64,000 nt of DNA from Adiantum capillus-veneris (Eukaryota; Streptophyta; Polypodiopsida; Polypodiales; Pteridaceae), in assembly GCA_014529385.2 (NCBI GenBank), contig CM043969.1, positions 14,023,446 through 14,087,445 on the forward strand, given 5' to 3'. Below the pieces are notes generated by a model that did no database searches, was not told the DNA's origin, and saw nothing but the letters and a program-made list of their open reading frames with translations. Positions within the stretch are counted from its first letter, which is position 1. Each line of letters starts with the position of its first letter. Shown piece by piece: positions 11,416 through 21,988 of this stretch. Position numbers and translations under genes: made by a program.

Positions 11416-11821
11416 ATCCTCAAATGAGAGAATCCCCATATTTTGGGGGAAGTTCCACCGAAAAAGAGAAAGATAGTGTAAAAACTTTGAAGAATAAACC
11501 TATTTTTCTAAAATTTCCTCTTGGCAGAACCAAGGAAGGAATGTCGTATGTTTGGAAAAGTGATTTTTCTTGAAGATTGCACCATCGAAAAATTTAGTGA
11601 TATTGTATTATTCCTATTAGAAAAAGTTAGACTCTATCATTTTTTAACTAGACGGTGATCACCCTAGTGGGTTTTAGTGTTTCAATATTTATAAATGAGA
11701 AAAAAAATTGGTGAACTAGATTTTGCTAAAGAGATATACCAAAATTATCGTTAAATTTATTTTAACCCTTTGGCTAAAATTTTTATTTTATTTTTATAAT
11801 TATGGTAGTAGGAGTCAAAGA

Positions 11822-11921
<100 letters not shown>

Positions 11922-11974
11922 GTAGGATACATGTAGGAATGTGTATGCGCGCGCGTGTTGAGAGGTGCTTGTAT

Positions 11975-12140
11975 TTAACCTACCATTCTCTAGGGGAGGT
12001 GTATTTGTCCTATACACTTCTGTTAAATTCTCAAGGAACAGGCATATTTTGATCCTACACCTAGTTGAAAATTCTCTAGGGAGGATGTTTTGACTTTGAT
12101 CCCACACACTGCTATCAAATTCTCCAGGGGGAGTATACCT
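11975..12140. repeat. Four-copy tandem repeat of about 45 bp
   Basis: AATTCTC-like starts followed by A/G-rich AGGGGGAG-like tracts recur near 11983, 12024, 12070 and 12116. Repeated purine tracts of this kind are often found just before an LTR, and TGTTGGGGTG follows at 12181. Confidence 0.6.
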
Positions 12141-12168
12141 TTGTAAATTTGGGTGCTACTATGGCACA

Positions 12169-12464
12169 CCTGGGGAGGCTTGTTGGGGTGTGTGACACAT
12201 CCGCACTACCACAAGTGATAACCCCCTCTAGTTTGGAAGCCTACATATTTGACTTCATTGATTAGTTCATCAGATTCCCTCTCCCAAGTCTATAAAAGAT
12301 GCTTAAGCTACACATTTTGTATCCACTTTGCATCTTATCACTTTCCCATCACGCTAGCACAATTTGTACCATCATTTTCATATTCGATTTTCATTAATCT
12401 AGAACTATGATTTTCTATTAATTAGTGTCAATCTCTGTTGCTAATCTCTTGTATTTAACACACT
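12169..12464 (+). repeat. Possible plus-strand LTR with PPT (element F tail)
   Basis: A purine-rich CTGGGGAGGCT tract abuts TGTTGGGGTG at 12181, with a TATA box about 110 bp on and an ACACA stretch near 12461 that could be its end. The length of about 280 bp would suit a Ty1/copia-type LTR. No second LTR or coding part is seen, so this is tentative. Confidence 0.35.
12291..12297 (+). promoter_or_regulatory. TATA box in the putative LTR at 12181
   Basis: TATAAAA follows CCCAAGTC, in a place consistent with a U3 promoter. Confidence 0.4.
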
Positions 12465-12589
12465 AATTCCACCATGTATTGCTCATTCACATTTTGCCAT
12501 AATGCCATTCCTTTACATTGATCCACATAGGTTCTGGATCTATTTTCCTTTGGATATCCTCTACCAAAATCCTTAAATGCTTGGCTCGT

Positions 12590-12965
12590 TCAATCTCCTC
12601 TATAGGGTTTGGGTAAGTCCCAATCTTCTTCGTGGTCTCTGTGTATGAGCCAATGGCCGGGCAACTTGGGTTGATAGGCCATCTCATTGATTGGCCTAAG
12701 AATCTGGAAGGGACCATAATACCTTTTTGCTAACTTAGCATAGTACTTTTGGTGTCCTATAGGATTCTTGCCCATTGTGTGCCTTAATCGAGCCTTAGGA
12801 AATTTGATTCAGACCCAATCATTGTCTTTAAAGGCTTGGGCTCTTCTGTGCTTGTCAGTAGCAGCCTTTTGCCTTTGCCTTGAGATAGAGGTAGCATCCT
12901 TAATCTTTTGGAAAGAAGACTCTTGTAGGTCTCGGCTATACTCATCTGCAGCAAAGATCTTCCCG
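12590..12965 (-). pseudogene. Ty3/gypsy integrase C-terminal fragment
   Basis: The minus-strand translation reads DEYSRDLQESSFQKIKDATS, then KHRRAQAFKDNDWV, then KYYAKLAKRYYGPFQILRPI and LPGHWLIHRDH. This is the usual end of a chromovirus-type integrase: the helical segment, the D-x-V strand and the YGPF motif of the GPY/F module. An in-frame stop follows NDWV. Only this tail is present, next to an LTR and PBS (13558-14509), so most of the element is deleted. Whether the two belong together is uncertain because gag, not integrase, should follow a PBS. Confidence 0.7.
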
Positions 12966-13010
12966 TGTACCTTAAGTAGCAGGGGATTTTTTGATCTTCA
13001 ACATTAAACC

Positions 13011-13557
13011 TCATTTATCAATCAAGAATTGACATAACAAGTGAGTGCACTTACATTGTAATTACACTCCCAACTATTCCTTTGCTCCATGCGAAGTTTC
13101 ATCATTGCACACACAAGTGTGTGCACCATCAAATTGGCTCCAAAATTGACCATTTGTAGGTCAAAAAATCAAACACTCAAATCATCATAGCATAAATTAG
13201 TACAATTAACTTGATTAGAGTGATGATTCCACCTCTTGCAAGGGGATTTCACATACTTTACACTTCAAATGTTAGTGGTAGGCTAGAGAGGTTAGTCAAA
13301 ATTAGTAGAAATTAGCATGAAATTAGTAAAATAAGCATGGAAAGAAGCAAATTAGCAAGGGTTATCATGAAATTAGTGAACTTGGGGGTGCAATTGGGGG
13401 TTTGGGGTATTCATAACTCAACATTAGCATCAATTTTTTGCACAAACATCATCAAATTACACCAAAATCGACTTACACACACTCAAAAACCAAACAAATT
13501 AGTAATGAAATTACTCTATTCTACACATCCTAAACTCACTAACCTAGGTTAATTAAT
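13011..13557. other. Leader-like AT-rich stretch of element D
   Basis: This is non-coding sequence between the integrase fragment and the PBS at 13558. Repeated AAATTAGCA/AAATTAGT words occur. No gene is seen. Confidence 0.4.
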
Positions 13558-13574
13558 CCATGGCAACGGTGCCA
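13558..13574 (-). other. Element D primer binding site (tRNA-Asp type)
   Basis: The minus strand reads TGGCACCGTTGCCATGG, 14 of 17 bases matching the tRNA-Asp complement and two bases inside an LTR end. Confidence 0.7.
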
Positions 13575-13576
13575 AA

Positions 13577-14509
13577 TGTAGGGAGACGTTGTAGCACGAC
13601 TTAATCGCAACCCACAAAAAATTATCAAATCCGTGGATCGGCAACCTGGCTAGGCCATGGAAGCACAAGCATCGGATGAATGGAATAGAGGATTCAAGAG
13701 ATCATCTCTCCATTGCAAGTAGAGATTAGCCATGGCAAATCTAACTCTAAACCTACTCTAATCACTATCAAACAACTCCTACACACATCAAGCCCACCAA
13801 AGTTCGACTTACCATAAACTACAAACTCCAAGCACACTAATGATAAGCACACGCTAATTACCACACATCAAGCACCGCACTTCATCAATAGCTACTCACA
13901 CGAAATGAGTGGTGCTAGAGTTTCATTAAACCCATCTACACACAAGCAATAGGGCACACACACTAATAACAAGATTAAGACCCAACTTAATCAACCTAAT
14001 TAGTGATGCTAAATATCACAAATCGAATGCTTATGGAAGAAGAGGAGTGGTTACTAGCAAGAAGTACATACATCTCTCAAACCTAGAATAATGAAAGAGT
14101 AATACTACTTCATGACAAGATGAGATGTAGAGAAGAAGTAGACTAATGAGAAAATAAGAATTAGATTAATTAAGAAGAGCTTACACTAATTACAATGGTT
14201 AGCACTAGCCTCTCAAGCATAGACATTAAGCTCTAGGCTAGCCCAAAGAGTGAACACTCTAGAGAGAGGGAGCTCTCAAAAGTGGATACTCAAGAATGAA
14301 GCTTCCTTTCCTAAAGGCTTCCTTTTAAGGGCTTTCACCACAATCCCTTCTTCTATGGGTTTATGCTTGAGCCCTCAAACTACCATATACAACTTTGGAA
14401 CTCCAAGTGATCCCAAGACTTTATAAAGTGTGTGGAAAATATTGTGACATCCATAGATATCTCCCGCTTGATGCATATTCCGTGTAGCATGTGTTAGCCG
14501 CTGCTAACA
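13577..14509 (-). repeat. Element D LTR (5' LTR of a minus-strand element)
   Basis: On the minus strand the LTR would start TGTTAGCAGCGGC and end CGTCTCCCTACA beside the PBS. The layout and the terminal TGTTA...CA resemble the element A LTR, so the families may be related. The outer boundary is inferred from the TG/CA ends only; no second copy is in the window. Confidence 0.5.
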
Positions 14510-15268
14510 GTGAGCATTTCATTATAATAAATTCCTAATGAGAATAACAAGAGTGCTTGGGTAGAGAGAGCAACAAAAACCATAACACCTAGTTAGATAG
14601 CATGAACAATACTTCAAAAGAGAACGAAATTAAGCTATTGACAACAGTTGAGGACCGGATTTTCATGGAGCCTGTCCCCCCCCCCCCCCCGAAAAGGATT
14701 TGTATTATAGGTTTCTCCCATCAAGAGAGACATTTTACAATACAATTCTTTGTGTTCCTTCAATACTAGCTAGTGAGCTAGTGTGAGTGTGTGTGGATAA
14801 TGACTTGAGAAATCAGCCCCCTTCTCTCTTTTGATCGACCCCTCTTGCTATTTGCTCATGCTACCACCCCATTGGACATCTCCACGCTTAGCCAATAGGA
14901 TTTCAGGAGCATAAGTGATAGCCTTCTAACACGTGTCCCCATTTCCCCTTTTGTGAGAGCTTTAGGTAATTAATTAATGCAACTAAACTCTCATTGGACC
15001 CCTTTGTCTCCTGGCCAATAGGAATCAGGCAAGCCATTGGGTTGTTGAATGCTCATTGGACCCCTTGGGATATTGCCAATAGTCTTCTAGAGAGCTTCAT
15101 TCTTAGTTCTTTTATTAAGTGTTTTTAAATTAACTAAACTAGATTTACTCTAGCCTAATTTTCATTGGTCCACCTCCATGGCCATCCAATAGGATTTGAG
15201 TACACCTTGTGGGCATCTGGGCTAGGGAGCTAACCTGTGTCCCTCTTTCCCTTTGTGTAAAGGAGGCT

Positions 15269-15270
<2 letters not shown>
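14510..15270. other. No gene recognised
   Basis: This stretch has several copies of a CATTGGACCCCTT/CCAATAGGA phrase (about 14870-15190) suggesting an old, short tandem repeat, and a 15-C run at 14676-14690. No supported ORF is present. Confidence 0.5.

Positions 15271-15313
<43 letters not shown>
15271..15313. repeat. (GT)n microsatellite
   Basis: About 40 bp of uninterrupted GT. Confidence 0.97.
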
Positions 15314-15315
<2 letters not shown>

Positions 15316-15799
15316 CTCTCTCATCCCCTACTTGCAAGGCTCGCCTCCTCCTTTGTAGGATTTGTGAAGACTTTTTTTACACACACACAAAGCATCCAAT
15401 TTTCCTAAGCTTAGCCATTGGACACAACTTTTGATTCTTGGAACCTTAGCATTTTGGAAGTCTTAATGGGCTGAACCTTAGAGTATTTAAAGCCCATTGT
15501 TGCACCTTGCTCTTTTGCAGATGGTCCCCCCCCCTTTAAATCCCTATTTTCCCTCCTTTGGATCCCTATTGTGGCTTGTCTGCAAGATATTAGTTATTAT
15601 GACCATAAGAGCTTGGATATTATGATCATGGAGCATAATCCATTAGGGTTTAACTTGTAGGAGTACCTCTCTAGATATATAAAATAGTTAGCAACTGTAG
15701 GAGAGATGTCATCCTCTACATCAAGCAAGGGGTTATTGCGAGAGTAACTGATAGGGTATTTGAAGCATATCCAACCAAGAAACTATGGTAGGATAGAAT

Positions 15800-16530
15800 C
15801 CATGACGTACAAGGGCTTCTTTGTCAAAACATTTTGGCTCATAAGATGGAATTTGGGATTTCATCCAACTTCACAAGCTCATCTAGTCTATTTTCTAGAT
15901 TTATATTAAAATCCATATCATGTTCAATTGACATCCTTAGACTGAGAATTGCAATCTCCATTGGTACGACTGCCTTTGTACCATACACCATCTTGAATGA
16001 AGCCATACCCATTGTTACCTTGTGAGCTATTTGTCAAGACCACGGCATTGTTTGAAGCTTTTCATCCCAATGATATGGTTCTTTTTGAACAATCTTCATT
16101 AGAATGGACTTGATTGTTTTAATACTACTGTTAGATTGTCCATTACATCTAGACAGTAAGGTGTAGATTCATTATGCTTGATTGAAATATTTCATCCAAG
16201 ATCTAATTGTTTCATTGATAAAGTGAGTGTCTAGTCTAAAACTATGTTGATCAGACAACCAAATTGGGAGACAATGTGCTCATACAGGAAACATGTAGTC
16301 AACTTGGCGTGTTATTTGGTAATTCCTTAGCCTCAACCCACTTGCTGACATAACATGTAGCCGTTAAAATGTATCTATTCTTCCTAGGTGTAACTTACTT
16401 GAATGGAGCCATGAAGTCTTGTCCCCATTTTATAAAGACTCCTAATGGTTGTATGGGGATGAGAGGTGTCATATTCATTGTTGTTGGCCTGCCCATTCTC
16501 TGACAAATATCACACCCCCCCTGATATCAT
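15800..16530 (-). pseudogene. Element E integrase remnant (Ty3/gypsy)
   Basis: Minus-strand translation gives CQRMGRPT and FIKWGQDFMAPFK near 16400-16500 (end of the zinc-binding module and first catalytic strand). Further on it gives HWDEKLQTMPWS, HKVTMGMASFKMVYGTKAVV and PMEIAILSLR at about 15900-16075, the region just after the catalytic core. The order matches a Ty3/gypsy integrase. Stops and frameshifts break it, and the central Asp/Glu region is not readable. The gag remnants of the same orientation at 17.3-18.5 kb are probably its upstream part, with protease and RT lost. Confidence 0.75.
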
Positions 16531-16609
16531 TCATCATACTCTGCCACACAAACCTTCAAAATCTTTTTGTTATAATGCTCCTCCAATTATGGTGAACTTT
16601 AGACTCTTG

Positions 16610-16860
16610 ATTATCAGTGCCTTCTTATTAGCCTAGGACTAGTCCTCTTGAGATCCCCTAAACTAAAGGAAATCATAGGCATCTTGCCATTCTAGATATG
16701 GACCATGGTTGTCATATTCTAAAATAGTGCCTTCTTATTAGCATGGGACCAATCCTCCCCCAAATTGAAGGAAATAATAAACATCGTGCCATTTCTGGAT
16801 CTTGCCAATCTATTTTCATACTCTAAAACACAAACAAATCCACTGGATAATCTCTTATCG
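16610..16860. repeat. Tandem duplication of about 115 bp
   Basis: The phrase GTGCCTTCTTATTAGC plus a following GGACNANTCCTC occurs at about 16618 and 16731, and ATCTTGCCATT/ATCGTGCCATT follows each. It is a local duplication in the degraded region between gag and integrase of element E. Confidence 0.6.
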
Positions 16861-17264
16861 ATGTTTTTGAATTTCCTTTTATACTTTAAGATAAAAAATG
16901 TGCATGGTAGTAGTCTTGCCTAGCTTGTGGAATATCGTGAACTCAAACTCCATTTATAACATCATCCATCTGATTAGCCGTGCATTTTTTGGATGGTTTT
17001 GGCCATAGATCACTCAAGCTACTTCAGTATCTTGTTAGCCAAATCCTCTACAATGTTGGTTTCCAGATTCCTTTTCTCTTTCCATTAATTGACCACCTTC
17101 ACCTTGCCCTTTGCCTTCCAAGTAGCTTGGTGTTTTTCTTATTTTTGAGCCTCTTGAGTCTGCTTCATTTCCTCATCAGGATCATTTGGTAGGTACTCAA
17201 TCACCACTCCCTTACTTCTAGTAGTGACTTGTTTTGGGATTGGTTTTATTGGCTTTTCTTCGGT

Positions 17265-17350
17265 CCCTTTTGGTTTCACACTATCAAGACATTGGGCTGC
17301 AAAATGACCATACTTCTCACAAGTGTAGTAAATTAATTTCTATGCAGGGA
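17265..17350 (-). pseudogene. Element E gag zinc knuckle, first Cys lost
   Basis: The minus strand encodes YYTCEKYGHFAAQCLDSVKP. This is a CCHC knuckle of canonical C-x2-C-x4-H-x4-C spacing in which the first Cys is Tyr (TGC to TAC, a G-to-A transition). It is the nucleocapsid segment of a Ty3/gypsy gag. Confidence 0.75.
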
Positions 17351-17939
17351 ATCATCTCTACCTTGCCCTCGTCCATTAACCCCCTGATATCTTTCTCTTA
17401 CAAGTCTAGTATTGGTATTGGCCTCATTCTCTCTAGAACTAGATTCTCCATCTATCTTTGCCATCTCTAGGTTTGTTAACACAATCATAGACAAATCCTT
17501 CCCCTTCTTGAAATGATTTATCCTGGTTTTTCAATTATTCCAAAATTTTCCAAATGCCTTATATTATGTACATTGAGAGCATTTATTAGACCTATGATCT
17601 TTGGATCTGCATTTAGAACAACACATCTCAACCTTACCTACTGAAGATATGGTCTTCCACATATCCATGATCTGCTTTGGCATTGCCTTGATACTTCTTA
17701 TCCACAACACTTCCTTCTTCCCTTTGACCTAACCATATGAGATGTTATCAGATGAACTGGAGCTAGAGCTAGATTCCAGATCCTCAATCATTGTTTCATT
17801 GTCATTGGAGCCTCTTTGGCCCTTATGGACTCTTTCTTTCTTGCCTATTTCTCTAGCTTCAGTTCTCTTTGGAGCACATTTTTGAACTTCTTCATCAGCT
17901 CTAGAACCTCCTATTCCCTAATCTTTTTACTTTTGAAAC

Positions 17940-18500
17940 CACTGAGAAACCAGGCATGTATTCTTTTATTTGAGGGAGGCTCATTCAACTATCTAGTCAG
18001 CTCCTTGATCATTTCTACATATTTCCTGATTGAAAGAATCCCTTGCTTGATTTTATCCAGCCCACATAGTATCTCTCATCACCTCTAGTATTGGTATATT
18101 CTAGACAAAAATCTTGATCAGCTTGCTATATTTTCTTAGCTCACATGCTGGATAGTGGTCATACCACTTTTGTTATGCATCCTTCAAGGTCTGTGGGAAG
18201 TATTCTTTCCACTCATCTTTGTTATTATCTTTTAGCTCAGGATATTGCTCAAATGTTTAGATATGAACTTCAGAATCATTATTTTTCCCGCCCTTGCAGA
18301 TTGAGAAAGCAACCTTCAAATCAGTTGAATGTTTAGAGTTTCTGGTTTGATGATGACATGTGTCATGGTCATCATGCTTGTATTTGTCCTTTGAAGATGA
18401 CTTTTGCTCTTTGATCAGGTGCTTGTCGTAATGGTCCATGTATGCATCCCACTTATTGTTATTGTCAATTTTAGTAATTGTGTCCAACTCATGATTCTTT
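17940..18500 (-). pseudogene. Element E gag (capsid) remnant
   Basis: The minus strand reads DEWKEYFPQTLKDA, then QKWYDHYPACELRKYSKLIK. This resembles the retrotransposon-gag capsid region where a W-x-FP-TL-x-A-x-WY pattern is common. It lies upstream of the knuckle at 17.3 kb in the same orientation. Multiple stops interrupt it, and the 76-residue frame at 18487-18257 is a polar His/Lys-rich upstream piece. Confidence 0.5.
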
Positions 18501-19737
18501 TTAGATTTCTCATGTGCTAATCTATGATTCCATCTACTCTCATCCCCTTAGTCTAATCCCTAACTTTGCCCGTATCATTCATCTGAGATCCAAGTAGTCG
18601 AGAGCACCTCTCTGCCCTCTTAATGTCATCTCCTAGACTAAGCTAAATACTTAGAAACCCCAAGTTCCTTAGCTTCCCTCTAGTCAAGGTGCACATCCAT
18701 ATTTTTCCCAAGATCAAATTCCATGCCAAAGCCTCACTCTGACTTCTCAGCCACATTGTGCTAGCATGATCTTGCTCCTCCATGAACTTTTGGTCAGTCT
18801 CCTTCCATGTATGACTCTTATGTTGAACTGTTGCTAACCCCAATTCCAACTTGGAGATAGGTTCTCTGTCAAGATATTTAGCTCATCACCATGATCCCAC
18901 AATCAAACGATTTGTTCATTTCTGACAGCTATTCCAAGTTAGATACTTGAAGATATTCAGATCAGATTAGCTATTTAGATTTCAAGTTGAGACTTCAGAT
19001 AATAGATAATCTAGATAACTATTGAAATGGAAACATGAAGATAAGAGACTGGAACTAATATGTACTCAGATATTAAAAATTATACAATAGGCATCAAATA
19101 GAGCCACGAAAGAGCTAATTGATGATCAGAGAACATGCTTAAAAACTACAAAAAGAGTACGTCTAGACTCCAAAATGACTAGCCCATGAAATGAAGTAAT
19201 GGGTTTTATTTACAGGTACCCAAACTAGGCTCTACCTGATTGTACTTTGTGTAGTTGTTGTGATAAATCTATTTGGCAATACTGGTGTCCGACAAGGGCA
19301 TGATCCCACCATCTACATACTATATGAAAGGTGTGTCTGTCTCCCATAGAGTGTGTGGACTCATGCCATGTTGAGGGAGGGATTTGTCTTTTTGGGACAC
19401 TCAAAATATTTTATTTTGTTGCTACTTTTATCTATGGATCATGTATATCTTTGCCACAAGATTTTTGGTGGTAACTATGTGACTATATGGTTGGCATGTG
19501 ATTATATGACTATGGTTGACATGTGTCTATGTTGGTTTGGGAGTTATTATGAGACCACCATGTGTGACTGTAGAGGTACTCGGCATGTGACTATGTTTGT
19601 CTATTCTGCGCTATGATATATTTGTCTTAAAGTCTATGTGGATCCCCAAAGTGAGTGAACGTTGAGAAAGACAATCTTGTACAAATGCAACTCTGGCAAA
19701 CAATTTGTAGGAGATTGCATGCATACACTAGTTCCAT
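18500..19737. other. No gene recognised
   Basis: This may include the 5' leader of element E, but no LTR or PBS is found. The plus-strand frame at 19353-19616 has no recognisable domain. Confidence 0.45.
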
Positions 19738-19886
19738 TTCTTCTTCTTTTTGTTTTTGAAAAACTCACAATTGTAATTGTATTATCAGCCTCAAGTTTGG
19801 GCCAAGCATTGAGGGACAAAGGGCTACATCCGAGCTTAGTTACAAGTACCTAGTAGCTTACTATTGCGAACAGCCCAATCCTTTAC
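19738..19886 (-). mobile_element. L1-like LINE 3' end, separated from its body
   Basis: On the plus strand a T-rich tract (19738-19758, the poly-A tail of a minus-strand LINE) is followed by CTCACAATTGTAATTG. The stretch stops exactly at the left end of CACTA-2. Its other half resumes at 62143. When the transposon and one copy of its TSD are taken out, the LINE reading frame from the right side meets a stop codon at the junction, so this piece is a 3' UTR of about 145 bp. Confidence 0.6.
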
Positions 19887-20045
19887 CAGTACAAGAGGTC
19901 CTTCAAGGTAGCGACGCTCGTAGTGCGACGCTCAGATAGGAAAAAGCCCAGTGTTCGCTATAGGTGTCACTATATAACAAAGAATATAGAGACACTTATA
20001 GCGACGCTCATAGAGACGCTTATAGAGACGCTCATAGGGACGTCG
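19887..20045. repeat. CACTA-2 left TIR and subterminal repeats
   Basis: The TIR is followed by repeated GCGACGCTC and ATAGAGACGCT words, matching the inverted array at 61795-62045. In En/Spm such subterminal motifs bind TNPA; that role is inferred here. Confidence 0.75.
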
Positions 20046-20131
20046 ACCCTGTAAAAGTAATTTGAGGACATCAAAAACTCAGATCTATAGATCTGAATTT
20101 TGGCGTTCTCTGCACAATAGGTATACCTGGC

Positions 20132-20139
<8 letters not shown>

Positions 20140-20191
<52 letters not shown>

Positions 20192-20274
20192 ACTCACACA
20201 CACACACACACACACACACAAGGAGAGGAGGGAGAGCCAGGTATGCTCCCTCCCTCTCCTCTCTCTTATGTTCC

Positions 20275-20315
<41 letters not shown>

Positions 20316-20317
20316 GT

Positions 20318-20382
<65 letters not shown>

Positions 20383-20424
20383 TACACACACATTCATAAA
20401 CAAAGAACACACACACACACACAC

Positions 20425-20460
<36 letters not shown>
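20140..20460. repeat. Compound CT/CA/GT/GA microsatellite block
   Basis: Alternating (CT)n, (CA)n, (GT)n and (GA)n tracts are arranged partly symmetrically. Long frames on both strands here are repeat artefacts. Confidence 0.97.
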
Positions 20461-20479
20461 AGAAAGTAGAGAGAGACAG

Positions 20480-20844
20480 AGAGATAAAGAAATGAAATGA
20501 AATGATATATTTAACATCTTCAAAATGCCAAAATGACTTATGAGACCAATCCGATAAACTCCTTGTGGATCTAATCTAATGTCTAGGTACAAACATAAAA
20601 GTGATGTAAAATGGAAGACTAAAATCATCATCATCTTCATCAATTTCCAACATTGGACATTCTCTGAGAAAGTAGTACATTGGTCGGTGAAGAGATTCAC
20701 CAATGTCCACCTTTGTAAATAGACGTAATGGACATATCCCATATCATGCTAGAGTAGTCTTGATCCTCTGATGGAGCCTCGATTGATGTCATGGATGTCT
20801 AGCTGTCTCGAGCTCAATGGCTCTTTCAACTAATATATCTTTAG

Positions 20845-20880
<36 letters not shown>
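20480..20880. other. Left internal region shared with CACTA-1
   Basis: GAAATGAAATGAAATG, a following GCCAAA-TGAC-TATGAGAC phrase and ATCCTCTGATG-AGCCTC recur in the same order at 26110-26480 in CACTA-1, and both are bordered by GA repeats. This supports a common CACTA family. A (GA)n tract ends it (20849-20880). No coding is seen. Confidence 0.6.
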
Positions 20881-20882
<2 letters not shown>

Positions 20883-21065
20883 AATTATCGTGCACGGAGG
20901 TTATATATGACCCATGAGAACAAAAACACACCATTACAACAATTGCTTCTCAGTGCGGGCTGATACATATTAGTTAAGGACTAAGGGTCCATCAAGAGGG
21001 TGGACTAGGGAAAAAGAGAGAACAAAAACCTAAGGGTCGGCTGAGGGGACAACCGGTTTGGGATT

Positions 21066-21754
21066 TTAGAATTCCTGGGTGATTGCTTTGCCACATTGGT
21101 AGATTGCCCATTTGCCTTGCTTGCATGCTTCGTGCATTTTCTTGAGCTTGCTTGCTTTACTCTTGAGTTGATTCATGGTCCATTCTTCTGCATTCCAAAG
21201 CTTTTTTCCCTTGAGAAGTCGAGATTGACATAGAAACTTCATACGCTCATCTTTGTCCTTGAAAGTGAGCATGCAATTCTCGGGTGGCACATGTCTATGT
21301 GTATGGTTGATCCAAGCAACAGTTTTGGGCTTGATGTAGATAGGTTGAAGAATGTCGTTGAGCTTGGTGATGTCTTCCTAAAGGGTGTCCTCCATGGTTC
21401 ACCACGATAAGTGTAGCCCCCCAATGCTAACCTTGAGACCAAGATATTCTTGTAGGCAGAATTCTTGTAGATCCGCCTATATCTTGGTGTCAATCTTCTT
21501 ATGTGTTGCTTCATGTGATTCTTTCTCTACTGCCGCTTCGACTGCGTGTTATTTTTCAAGCAAAGCTTGGTTCTCTTCTTCCTTCGCATCTTCAATCTTT
21601 TGTAAACGTTCTTTGAGTCTTTCATTCTCCCTGATGAGTTCTTGAATATGAGCCTCAAGGGCTTTGATTCGTGCTTCTTGGCGGGGTCCTTCCTTAGTGC
21701 CACTGCCACCGCAAGAAAGCTCTTGCGTGCAACATGGGTACCAAAGGACGACAT
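21066..21754 (-). pseudogene. Coiled-coil plus basic-domain protein remnant, unidentified
   Basis: Reading leftward, a heptad-rich stretch (IQELIRENERLKERLQKIED) in one frame leads into QEYLGLKVSIGGLHLS and VPPENCMLTFKDKDERMKFL. It ends in LLKGKKLWNAEEWTMNQLKS and ACKQGKWAIYQCGKAITQEF. The layout (coiled coil, then a compact basic domain ending in a KWAIYxxGKAI strand) recalls the first ORF of L1-type LINEs, but I cannot confirm a family. At least two in-frame stops are present. It runs antisense to CACTA-2 and could be a captured or inserted gene fragment. Confidence 0.4.
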
Positions 21755-21927
21755 CAGGCTATAGAAGGGAATTCCTATTGTTGAAACACATAGTGGTGCA
21801 TGAGATCAAGGGCTTATTTTGATTTAATTTTTTTGGAGTGGAACCATTGCCATGCACTCTGTCGGCAGGATTACAAAGAAATGATGTTTTTCGAGGAGCA
21901 GAGATGGAGCTTAGTTTTTGACGGGCT

Positions 21928-21928
21928 G

Positions 21929-21987
<59 letters not shown>
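21928..21987. repeat. (GA)n microsatellite at the satellite border
   Basis: About 58 bp of GA directly abut the hairpin satellite. The far end of the satellite (60136 on) is bordered by CT-rich DNA, the mirror-image arrangement. Confidence 0.95.

Positions 21988-21988
<1 letters not shown>

Noticed and set aside
20062-20742. Long ORFs of SLSLSLSL and THTHTHTH on both strands
   Set aside because: Pure dinucleotide-repeat translations.
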